Source: Mucidula mucida (taxonomy: Eukaryota > Basidiomycota > Agaricomycetes > Agaricales > Physalacriaceae). From it: DNA of 64,000 bases. Where the stretch lies: the NCBI GenBank assembly GCA_015501055.1, contig JADNYV010000156.1, positions 1 to 64,000 of the forward strand. Reading direction: 5' to 3'. The notes below the pieces were generated by a model, which saw only the letters and a program-made list of their open reading frames with translations, ran no database searches and was not told the origin of the DNA. The translations under genes and the position numbers were made by a program. Below, piece by piece: positions 9,801 to 21,960 of the stretch (positions are counted from its first letter, which is position 1; the number at the start of each line of letters is the position of its first letter).

Positions 9801-11923
9801 TTTTGATATTCTACTTGACGAAGCATTGTATAATGAAATGGAAGTATTGTTGTGTATCAAATTTGTTTGAGCTGATATGCAGTACGTGCATACCAGCCTT
9901 TGAGAATGGGGAAGCCCTGCACAATCCTCCATCCCTTTCCAACCCAATAATAAACAGCCAGCATGAATACGAGAAGCAAAAATAATGTACAGGTTCAGAC
10001 TCCATCTCTTTATGCTCGCCGAGTCCAACACGCCTCTTCTTCATAGCTGAAAAGCATGCACAAATACCCTGGTAAATCATAGAAACATGGTTGATACACA
10101 TTGGGTTATCCTAAAAGTCGTCATACGACGTCGTCATAGTGAATGTTTTCAAAGGCAGATTCAATAATATCTCATCAATGGGCTGGAGCGGCCGGCCAAG
10201 CTTATGTGCGCATCCAGAAGTGTCTTTATCCCTATAACCATTGCATCATAAAGTGAAATGCTTCAGCCTCATGGGTTGGGTGGTATCAAGCAGAGACAGC
10301 CTAAACCACTTGAAAGTGGCCTCATCTATCTCATTGATATTTGACATGCAAAAGCCAATGGTGAGATATCTGATGTGCCGCAACATGATAGGCAGAGTCT
10401 TGTCTACACACAAATCAGCCTCCTGTTGAATAGGTAGCGAAGGGTAGCAAGACAAACTAAGGTCCACATTTTTCAAGATAAGTGTGAGAACGCAGAGGGC
10501 CTTACACAACTTGACAAGCTCGATCCCGTTGTTGTATCCAGAGATATATAGCTCTTTCAATGCACTGGAATCAATTGCAACGGCTCTCAGAACCAACACA
10601 AAAGTGGCTATTACAGCTTGGTTGCCTTTTCAATGCGCCTTGAATCCCAGACACAGTTTTTGAAGGGATGAACTGGCCACTATCCTACAGTGACGGGCAA
10701 AATATAGCAACCACCTTAATAATTGCTGTTTTGAGCCGGGTAGAGGCCAAAGCCACTTGGATCTTTTTGTATATGTTGAGTACCATTAACTTAGAGCTTT
10801 TAAACTACTTGAAGCCATGCAAGCTCCATGAAGAGCATAAGAAAAATGAGATTTAAAAAGGGGGTCTAAAATTAGAAGTTGCTGTGGTGATATGAGAGGA
10901 AATCTGAGCTCAGAGCCAAAGAGAGCCTGTAAATGCAAGCCTGATGGACCTAAGAATTATGCAAATCCGTTGAGAAATGAGTGCACTAGGCAGCACGGAA
11001 GTTGGCCATTTTGATCAATTTTGATCACTTTTACGGTAAAACCCGTCAAAATGGCCAACTTCCGTGCTGCATAGCGCACCCATTTCTCAATGGATTTACA
11101 TGATTCTTAGGTCCATTAGGCTTGCATTTACGAGCTCTTTCTGGCTCTGAGCTCAGATTTCCTCTCATATCACCACAGCAACTTCTAATTTTAGACCCCC
11201 TTTTGAATCTTATTTTTCTTATGCTCTTCATAGAGCTTGCATGGCTTCAAGTGTTTAAATAAGCTTTAAGTTAATGGTACTCAACATACACAAAAAGATC
11301 CAAGTGGCTTTGGCCTTTATCCAGCTCAAAACGGCAATTATCAAGGTGGTCGCTATATTTTGGCCGTTACTGTAAGATTGTCAACTTTCTCTCCAGCCAA
11401 GCTTATAAGCCAAACATGTTGCAGGCCCAGGGAGGACAGGTTTTGGAACACAAATATGAACTGAAGAAACTTTTGCATACTTGATCATCTGTAAAAGGGG
11501 TTGGACCAGCACTGAACTCAAGGGTGGTGAGACTTTTAGGGAGAGTGATGCCAATAGTGTACTATGGCTTGGTCCAAAACGTGCTGACAATCGTCAGTGT
11601 TTTAAGATTTTTAAAGCGGGAGCCACCGTGAAACCGTTGGGGCTAGCGGTGGGCTCCTTATTGATGATGAGATTGTGCACATGCACTGCTAAGCCTAACA
11701 AGGCCGGTTTATAGTGCAGAGGCTTTCTGTTGGTTCAGCACCTGTACAAGTCCAGGAAAACAGTCTTCTTGAAGAGATAGGGCTTGACACGGTGTGTCTG
11801 CTTCTAAAAGTCTTTGGAGACGAGTCTGCAGCTTTGCAGTGTGGTCATATCATTCTTGAGGTGGTTGATGACGGCATCTATGAGCTCCTGACAGAGAGGT
11901 ATAGGGTCTGTGTGGTCGCCCAT
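9780..11923 (-). pseudogene. Decayed copy of F-box gene 1
   Basis: Degenerate copy of the intact gene at 52844-54364. The 5' end is well preserved (MGDHTDPIPLCQELID, then LQSCRLVSKDF), but the rest is broken by stops and indels and by a foldback element at 10688-11372. The piece at 10246-10599 still reads like the LRR-like middle (LKELYISGYNNGIELVK). The body of the gene is CpG-poor relative to its partner. Confidence 0.88.
10688..11372. mobile_element. Tc1/mariner-type foldback MITE, 685 bp
   Basis: The element is almost entirely one long inverted repeat: about 330 bases on each side with a short centre near 11020-11045. The ends read CAGTGACGGGCAAAATATAG on the left and CAGTAACGGCCAAAATATAG on the right in reverse complement, and are flanked by TA on both sides (10686-10687 and 11373-11374). 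CAGT ends next to a duplicated TA are typical of Tc1/mariner elements. The right arm has the unoccupied site (53440-53447, cttatgat) with a single TA, which confirms insertion after the duplication. No transposase is encoded. Confidence 0.88.
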
Positions 11924-12327
11924 TCTATTGCGCTGTCTCTCCTTTGTGGTTAGGTCATGTATAAAGTCAACAACACCACATACCACTCAACAGCATGATC
12001 TACAGTTGGGAATGATTAAGCTTGAAGCACAAGGCGGAGCTGCAACAGTACACAGAGGGTGTTCTGGACTGCAAAGACCAGCTCAGTGTTTACTTTTGGT
12101 GGGAGGAAGACAAAGAGAACCGACACGTGATTGTGGATTAACAGTAATTCCGAATACAAGCCTTCAGTCGAAGAAGGTCGTTTCTTTTCAAGAATGGGTT
12201 TGTTATTAAGTGAAGTCAAGATAGTTGTATTTAAAGAGCGGATGTCCTGACGGGAACATCTGGAGACACGACCATTGCATGTAATTCTACTGTTCAGCGC
12301 TTCGGCGGTTTACACGCACACATGAAA

Positions 12328-14059
<1,732 letters not shown>

Positions 14060-14579
14060 TTGGAGCTGTAGGAGCTGAGAATCCGATAATTTATAGCCCA
14101 TACGAGAAGATCAATCTTGCTCCGCACTCCTGCCATTCGGGACCTGCCAACACGAAGATCTGTTCTAACCCAGTTAAGCACTCATCGAGATAGGAGACAT
14201 CTACTCGCATTTTTCCGTTTATACCTGACTACCGTCAATGGCTTTGGGGTTCATGTCAAACCTCAGGGGCGTTTACCAAGGAGAGTTATGGAAAATGTAG
14301 TGTGCTCACCAGGTCGCGCAAAGAACGCTGACGTCGACAAGAGGGGACGGCACCCTTCACCAGCGCGCAGGGCGTATGACATCTCATCGGTCAGGTTTGA
14401 ATGTCGGATAGCCTTGTATGTTGCACCATTATGTGGTGGAACATACACACATCATCAATAGTGGCGCGGACTAGGCAAAGAGAGCCATTGTCCCCGATAG
14501 GCACGCAAAATGAGGAAACCTTCATAATACAGGAAGCTGGTTGAAATGATCAGATTAGTACTGAATCAATAGACTGACA

Positions 14580-15010
14580 AAGAAGGCAAGACAGATTGTG
14601 TTCGTTTGCAGAAGGCACCCAGGTTGTAAGGACCAGAACGCGTTGACAATTCCCGGCTCTGAGATTATTACAGCCGGAGATGTCTGTCTCCCACGTTAAA
14701 GTCCTCGGGGAGGCGGTGGGCATCCTTCATCACCTTGATGTCCGGTCACGGTTCTTCTTATTGAGAATGCGAATGCATACATGCGTTGCTAGGCCTAAGA
14801 AGAACGATTTATAGCGCGGATCTTTGTTGTCGGACTAGAAGCGCACATAGTTGGGAACGATTTTTTGGAGAAGTCCAAAGAGATTCATCTCGACGTGGCG
14901 TGTTTGCCTTTGGAAGTCTTTGGTGGTGACGAGCCGGTAGCCTTGCGAGGTATATAAAGTCAATGACCCACGTACCACTTGACGGCAACACGGTTGGATA
15001 TAACTGAGAT
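14580..15010 (-). pseudogene. F-box gene fragment, left arm
   Basis: A short piece related to the N-terminal part of F-box gene 1 (LVTTKDFQRQTRHVEMNLFG against the intact LVSKDFQKQTHRVKMYLF). It continues into interrupted frames that still resemble the intact gene up to its IVHAFW region. The same fragment is in the right arm at about 42620-43000, so it was already a fragment when the arms duplicated. Confidence 0.65.
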
Positions 15011-15545
15011 TGAAGCAGAGCGGAGCTGTCACATACATGGTCCATTCAGACCGCGGAGACTCTACGGCTACTGGTAAGTGGTGTGGCTGGCAGTGGCAGA
15101 ACGAAAAAAGAAAACGGACACGTGATCGTGGGTCCGAGTCGCGAAATTTCCCTTTGTCATTGATGGCAACTTTGGCTGCTGCTACTCTTCCAGGCTTGGA
15201 TGACAACGAGAATGAGAGTATAAGCCTCCTGCTTCAACAGTCGAGGCAACGCAAACACACCTTCGATCCTCAGAACGACCAGCGATCGGAATGCCAAACG
15301 CACTCGTACACTAACAGGTTATCAAACTAGCTTGCGAACTCCGGTTGTCTGCAGTCCTGCTATGTCTTGGTTATCATGAAGACTTGATATAAGGAAGACG
15401 CGCTACCCAGTCCGCTGTAAATGATACTTCATCACTACAGTAGTCATCAAGACAATGAACCACGAAAGTCAGTCTTTGTCTTTTCTCTTGAAGTACCCGA
15501 GGATCGAGTATTCAATCTATCCTGCGCAGCTTAGATCAGGCGCAA

Positions 15546-15953
15546 CATGCCTCCAACATATAATGACTTTCCAAGAGCTCTTAGTCTGGGGAGTGTGCGA
15601 GGCCGCGTTCGTCGACAACATGGAACGGTGGCGCGCAGACGCTGATAGTGTCGCTCATCTTCGTAAGCTATTAGCTTTTCTCGCCCATACTTCTATTCAC
15701 CAGCGGCGTCAGGCTCTCATTAACGAGTGCATGCTTGTTGCCGGCTGGTCCTTGCTCCAAGACTGTGAAAGAGCGCCCTTGTTGTTTATCTACAAAGATC
15801 TAGTACAACGATGTCCCATTTCGGTCAAAGGTATGTTCATTGTTTGTGCTCAGGTTGCTCTCGCCTTCGTCAGCGAAGGTTCAACAGCGCTGGGCTGGAT
15901 GACCAGTCACCAAACATCAGAGTCAGTAATCATTAGAGTCACCATCAGATGAC
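15546..15953 (+). pseudogene. DUF6535-gene 5' fragment, left arm
   Basis: Resembles the start of the complete gene at 18829: ATGCCTCCAA start, a GTG-CGAGGC stretch, then AACATGGAACGGTGGCG and the GWSLL region. A short deletion near 15580 shifts the frame and the membrane domain is absent. The right arm carries the same fragment with the same deletion. Confidence 0.65.
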
Positions 15954-15995
15954 ATGTAAATCGTAAAGTTCGTACACTCTACTAACTGTAGTCGT

Positions 15996-16667
15996 TCACC
16001 GAACGACAAACTCCCACCGCCATCCGGCCCACTTCATACCTGCAAAGTGTGTCTTCCCCAGCAAATAGTCCACCCTCTTCACGCCCTGCTCTCCCCCTCC
16101 GTACTTCATACAACGCTGCTCAAATGCAAGCCTTACCGCAGACTTGCCACTCGACGATAACCTGTTCCACTCCTCGGGCGTTATCGGCATAAGAAGCAAA
16201 GCGTGCAGGTCAGCGATCGTATAATTCGTCTGCCAGACGGGAACGCTCCAGGCGAAGTACCCTTCAGACGTCGTCAGCTGTGGACCGTGACCGATAGGCA
16301 GCGCCTGGTCACAATGCTCCTGTGGAAATGGATTCGCAAAGTCATAGAATCCGGTGAACGACATGTAGCTGGTGCTGTAGGTGTGGCGAGGGGTATTACT
16401 TTTCTTGTCGTCATGATAATATCCGTAATTGCACCAGCCTGCGGTGCTAGATGGGTATGGAGGTGATTGAGGGAAGTAGAAGGGCCCGTTCCAGTGGTGT
16501 AGAGGTCGCTGCTTCGAGTTCTCCTTCTTGGGAGACCACGGACAACCGAGGGTAGCTGATTTCTTCTCGGGTGTCGACGCGGGCGACGGCCAAGGATAGC
16601 AGTAGTAAGGTGGCGAAGGATAAGCGGCGGGGTCTGGTGTGAATTGAAAGATGGATGGGTCGCCCAT
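15996..16667 (-). CDS. Orphan 223-residue protein, left-arm copy
   Basis: A single uninterrupted frame rich in Pro, Tyr and Trp, starting MGDPSIFQFTPDPAAYPSPP and ending GWRWEFVVR. I do not recognise the family and see no signal peptide or membrane segment. The N-terminal third is Pro/Tyr-rich and probably disordered. The C-terminal half (LHALLLMPITPEEWNRL, then AFEQRCMKYGG) looks helical and folded. The protein is identical to that of the right arm at 40902-41573. The two genes differ at five nucleotides, all silent, while the flanks differ more. The neighbouring genes in the arm are dead, so this one appears to be kept by selection. The start is supported by conservation of the arms across it. 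Confidence 0.75.
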   Translation of the reverse strand: MGDPSIFQFTPDPAAYPSPPYYCYPWPSPASTPEKKSATLGCPWSPKKENSKQRPLHHWNGPFYFPQSPPYPSSTAGWCNYGYYHDDKKSNTPRHTYSTSYMSFTGFYDFANPFPQEHCDQALPIGHGPQLTTSEGYFAWSVPVWQTNYTIADLHALLLMPITPEEWNRLSSSGKSAVRLAFEQRCMKYGGGEQGVKRVDYLLGKTHFAGMKWAGWRWEFVVR

Positions 16668-17187
16668 GGTATGTGCAGAGATGTTGGGATTCGTTCGTAA
16701 TGGGGGAATGGAGATTGATGCTGAATGTGATTAGACAAATCATGTCTCTTATAGTTCTGAGAGTCATGCTGACCACTGTTGTTTCCGTGGGAATGCGCAA
16801 CGGGAGAGATGACAACAGCCCCCACCCAAGAGAAGAATAATAAGACCGGCGCTTGCGCTTGTTCTCGTTCAGTGAGAAGAATGAATCCGGATCCCAAATG
16901 GGGTTGCGATACAGAGTAGTAAAGCATGCAGTACTGCCGTCAGCGCAGTTGGATACGGACAGATGGTTCCAGTCTTTCAATTTACCCAAAGACAGAGTTT
17001 GTCTTGATTGGCCACCGTTAATCACAGAGTGAGCATAGCGCTGCATCGCCAACCAAATAGAGTTGTCGTTTTATGAAATTTGAGTGACTCTTCATGCGAA
17101 TGCCCAAGGAGGATTAAAAAGAGATCGGTACTAACCACAGCGCCACTTGGCACTGGGTCGGACCTTCAATCGGAGTCTCAAGTCACA

Positions 17188-17769
17188 CAAGATTTTCCCT
17201 TTTCTCTTGTTCCGCTAACCTGTCGCCCCATCTCCTTCTAGTCTCTACCGCCATTACGACATTGTTCAGATACAGTTATGCTCTATTTTTGTGGCTTCTG
17301 AAATAGTCCATTGCGAGTTGGCGATTCGTGCAATGCCATATCTCGAATATGCATCATTAACTTTTTTTTGCTCTGGATTGCTTTTGCTGATGTTGCTCCT
17401 AGACGTCGAGCGGTACTACCGGATCGAGAGAACTTACGTCCCTCTCTGTTACATATGGCGTAGATTTCCAGCTTGGCTTCCGAAAGACCGTTTCTGAAGT
17501 ACACGTCCAGTCCGCGGCTCCGCCGTACCGTGATCTTCCTATCTATACAAGCCTGTCTAAAAATGACAGATTACTTACACTGTCTGATCTTTCTCCCCTT
17601 AACCGCTATTCAATCATTTCTAGAACCAGAGCTAACTCACTTGCGTTCAGGTAGAATTGGAACGCGTACACGTACATGTCTGCTTCTACATCTAGAACCG
17701 CCGCCGCCTTTGAGTGGATATAAAACCTCGCATTCTCGTCCTCTCGTTCCCCGTTTCCCTTAGAAGACA
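17188..17769. other. Intergenic, inner border of left arm
   Basis: No gene that I can support. It contains the inner end of the duplication and the presumed promoter of the small secreted protein gene that starts at 17770. Confidence 0.5.
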
Positions 17770-18395
17770 ATGATTGCACTCATGTTTTTCTCTTCCTTCG
17801 TTCTTGGACTTGCCCTTCCCTCTCCAGCACTCCTCGACCCGGGTAGCTACAGGATCAGCAGCGTCGTGACAAATTCGACCCTCGTAGCGCCCAAAGAGAA
17901 GTACCAGAATGTCTTTGTTCGCTCTGATCCCGCACCGGATGTTGTATGTACTTGTCCTTCCCGTTGCTTTCGTCACGGTCTAATGTGCCCTTCACAGTGG
18001 ATGCTCGGTCTGGGCGCAGGCGGGTCCTTCACTCTCGCGCACAAATCCCTTGCCCTGGCAATAGAAAGTGAAGACTGCGAGGTTTGTCTTCTTATCTCCC
18101 TTCCTGTACTCCCATCGAGCCGAAGTACGCTCACAGGCTGCACCGCTCATCCTTGCACCGCTTGAAGAGTCGTCTGCATTCGTGATAGAAGCCCATGACT
18201 CCGTAGATTACTTCACTGTGAGTTGCTCTTTGCGCTTGTACTTGACACACTATTGACTCATTTCTGGATGGCCGTCAGATCCGCTGGCCCAACTCATCCG
18301 TCGTTTGGACTGCTCAAGCCAGTGGAGAGGTGCAACTTCGCAAGGATGCCGGGACAGAGGCTCAAAGGTGGATGCTCAAGGAGACACTAGAGTAA
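17770..18395 (+). CDS. Small secreted protein, possible beta-trefoil
   Basis: Four exons (17770-17943, 17998-18081, 18137-18217, 18279-18395) with GT..AG introns of 54-61 nt encode about 150 residues. The N terminus (MIALMFFSSFVLGLALPSP) is a signal peptide. The mature part starts with GSYRISSVV and ends with AQRWMLKE. A Gly-x-Tyr-x-Ile start and a Q-x-W near the end recall fungal beta-trefoil lectins and protease inhibitors, but the resemblance is weak. It is likely extracellular. The exon joins keep one frame with no stop, which supports the model. Confidence 0.65.
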
Positions 18396-18828
18396 GGGGT
18401 AGTATCGAGTTTTCTCAGCTAATCATTAATTGCCGCGGGTACCGTCCGATTTCTGGTTCTAGTGTTCTATTCAACAACTTGTATGGCTCGGGAGCTCGTA
18501 TAGAAACGGTGTTCTTGAAAGAATGAGGACAATTGGTATCCGGTCGGCGCCTATCGGTACGTCAGGTGGCAGGCACGCATACAATAAGCGAGTACCTTTG
18601 TTGTCTTTCACCCATAAATGGCTCGACCCGATCCTATATATAATCATTATCAACGACTGTCAAAGCCCCATCAAACCAGTCGCCAGGATGTCACTGCCAG
18701 AACGCAATTCCTCTTACCTTGATTTGCGAAATGGAGGAAGGCACGAAAGTTAGTCCTTTCCTCTCTCCTGCAGTAGGATATTAAGTCTCTTCAATGCAGC
18801 TGAACATCGACAAATCATCAGGCGCATT
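18396..18828. other. Intergenic, no feature recognised
   Basis: Contains the 3' flank of the secreted-protein gene and the promoter region of the DUF6535 gene. A tatatata-like stretch lies at about 18637-18645. Nothing else can be supported. Confidence 0.45.
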
Positions 18829-21390
18829 ATGCCTCCAAAATATGACGCCTTGCCAGGAACACTCGAAGCTGGAGTCCGGGGAGCGTGCGAAGCGGCGTTC
18901 ATCGATAATATGGAACGGTGGCGGGAAGATGCTGAAATGTCGCTTATCTTCGTAAGTCTGGAGCCATCAACTTTTCTCGCCCAGACTCCCATTCACCAAC
19001 AACGTTAGGCTGTATCGTTCTTTGTCGGCGAGTCTATGTTTGTCGGCTGGTCCTTGCTCTCAGACCGTTGTAACAACGGATCCTTATTGTATATATACAA
19101 CGACGTCCCATTTGAGTTAGAACTCCGCCATGACTATCCTCTCTTCTGCCTGCACAGGTCGCGGTCTACAGTACTAAGCCTTGTCTGTAGCTTCGCTACC
19201 ATATGGCTTGCCTGTTTCGCTCGACACCAGATTGAATTCGTGCGTTCAACGGCATCGACACAATCTTTGCGAACTCGCTGTCGGATTCAAGGTCTTTACC
19301 ACCAGGCTTTGGAGATGCGACACGTTCCATTCATCATCGAGTACCTCCTGCCGACTCTCATCGCTATGTCATTGACTTGCTTCTTTGTTGGGTTTATCGC
19401 CAGCACCTACTACGGCTTTGCTTTCGCGGCGATGTTTGTTGCAAGCGCTTTGAGCGTCGGCATCAGCTTGAGCCTCCTTCCGATATTCCATCCCGACTGC
19501 GCGTATAAGACGCCGCTCACGCATCATTGCTTTGCCATGCTTAATAGTCCCAGCTCACAGCGATTCATGGACATCTTTAGCCTACGAGCCTACATCCCAT
19601 TCCAATTCGACAGTCTGCATCACGTTGAAGTTGAAATGACGAGAAGTGAACCAGAAACATTGGACGTGTCTGTGCTTCACTGGCTTTTCAACGACGGAAA
19701 GTCCAGTCAGTCGGTCAAGGCTATTATGCTGCAGGCTTTAAGCAGTCTACCGTTAGAAAGCATCCCTCTCTTCAGCTCGCATGTCGTCACGCCTTATATC
19801 ATATCCTCGAACACCATCCTTCAAGCTATTCAAGACGACTTTGATTCCTCTCCCGTCCAAACACCCGATCGCTTCAGCAGGCTTCAGCGCGCAGCACTGC
19901 GTTTTGAATCTGGTGCTTCCCACCGTGTACGCACGCTGCACATGCAATATGGTTATAATGTGGAAAGCAGATATACGTTTTATCATCAAGAGGACTATGC
20001 TCAGCAGCTCGTAACAGGCAACTTGCTCTACCATGCAAGCCACCTCGAAACGAATTTCGATGCTATACTATGGGCCAAAATATTCGCATACGCGATAGAG
20101 AGTGACCCGAGCCTTGAATGGCTATGCATCGATAATATAAGACCCTCGGAGGTTTGGGCGGAACTTCTGCGGTGCGCTTTGAGCCCGCGCTCTTGCGAGA
20201 TTTATGAAGGGGCAGCTCTTTTGACTTTCAAACTCCCCGAGGGTATGCCGGCGCTCGAGATCGATCATTACGACCGAGAAACAGAGCTCGATAATGGCAT
20301 GGAGGAGGAGAGGAGAAACAGCTCGCCACGACTGGCTTCAATTTTGTCTACGAACATGCGTCCTTCTTTCTTGAGGTGGCTCATTCACGTTGGTTTCTCT
20401 CATGTGAAACGTGATGCTCACATGAAGAATGTCCCCGACGATGTCTTCCTCTTGTTAGCCATGTTACAGACACTGTCCATTCAGAAGACATCGACGCTTT
20501 CGCCTCCGATTGTCCAGGAGTTCACGCTCTTCCGCGACATCCTGCTGATTGTTACGAGATATCTGGTAGAACGGTGCCACATGGGCACCGACAAGACCAC
20601 TCTTATCGTCCTACAGCAGGTTATTGAGTCAGACTCTTTCGGCAGCCATACTGTAATCTCGTTGGGAGACCAGTGTTTCATGCTACAAAGCGTATTCGTC
20701 ACTCTACGTCATCGCTTTAGGAATTATGGACCAGACGACGAACTTCAAGTCCTGGCGCACCAATGGCTTACCCCAGAAATCACGAGCAAGATCCTCACTG
20801 TGGCGCTGCAGCATCCAACCAACGCAGTGAGCGCGATATGGCGCATTCTATCCTATTTTCTTTGTTACCCGCGGTCAAGCAGGCATGTAAAATGTCTGGA
20901 ACGTGTGTACACGAGTCTTCTTGAACGAAGTTGGCTACAGGGAATGGCGAGAACCTTCACAGCGGGCTGGAAGGAGAGCCCGCTTCAAGCTGATGACGGA
21001 GTACAACCAATCACAGACTTTTCAGGTTTACACACAGGATGCTTAGCGGCGCTCTATATCGATGGCTTGAAGATTGTTAGCCCAGATATATACCGACGTG
21101 TCGTCGACGACCTCAGCGATGCCGATAATCCGTCGACTATTTGTAAGATGCTTCTCTTATCCAACAAGCAGTCCAGGATGTGGGAAGTTGCCCGTATCAT
21201 AGATGGGAGAACCGATGGGAATTGGATTCGGGATCTGGTCGAATTTTCGACATCAGATCAGGTAAAGGATATGTCCAGCGACTATGTCGGAAACGGTTAT
21301 CTTCACAGGATTACAACGGCCCTTATGCACGATGTCATCGGCAAACACGATGCGCCTTCATACGTGACATTTCCGCTGTATAATAGTTAG
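18829..21390 (+). CDS. DUF6535-type membrane protein
   Basis: Exon 1 (18829-18951, MPPKYDALPGTLEAGVRGAC) joins through an intron at 18952-19008 to a long exon ending at TAG 21390. Around residues 150-215 are two membrane segments (LLPTLIAMSLTCFFVGFIA and the following hydrophobic stretch) ending in HPDCAYKTPLT. This matches the typical end of the fungal DUF6535 domain, a pair of membrane helices followed by a P-x-C-x-YKTPL motif. The remaining 600 or so residues have no motif I recognise and look helical. Function is unknown. The frame is intact. Two broken 5' copies lie in the duplication arms, so this gene is the only complete member here. Confidence 0.75.
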
Positions 21391-21960
21391 AACCCGAAAG
21401 CAGTTTCTACCAGTGTACAGATCACACTACGGAAGCAGTCGAACAGAATTAGCGAGAACACGTCTGGAAGACGTACGCCGGCGTGATAGACATTTCATCA
21501 GGTGGTAAAATCGTCTTGATAAGTTATGCCATTCAATACGTATACCTTGCGGCGTGGTGATACCCTTGAAGGTGATACGATGATGCACAGTTAGATTACT
21601 ATGATTACGCAGGCATATCCACTCACGAAAATTTGCGAACCGACCATGCTGCACGAGATCATCCCAGCCGTAGATACTGGATGAAGTTGGCCCGAACTGG
21701 ATGAGGAAATGACTCAGAACCCTAAACACTATCTTTCGAAAAGTAAGTCGTTGAATTGCACAGGGACCATGATTCCGGAGGCATAAATAGAGAACGGTCG
21801 ATATCTCCTAACGCCGTCGGCCCGGAAGATCTCGATCGAGGAGTTGAAGTACACGTGGTTGATCTGCGCACGGACCACTCTTCCTTCCTTACCACCACCA
21901 CCGCCAGCGACGACGGCGACGGCGGGACAACGGCGCTGATACGATTACTCGATAATTACT
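21391..21960. other. Intergenic, promoter region of SIN3
   Basis: No supported gene. A run of CCACCACCACCGCCAGCGACG-like repeats just before the ATG at 21961 is probably SIN3 5' UTR. Confidence 0.5.

Noticed and set aside
16274..17052. Alternative frames overlapping the orphan 223-residue gene (also 40552-41295)
   Set aside because: They remain open in both arms but low divergence explains that; their sequences are Ser/Arg/Thr-rich shadows, and the differences that are silent in the 223-codon frame change residues in them.
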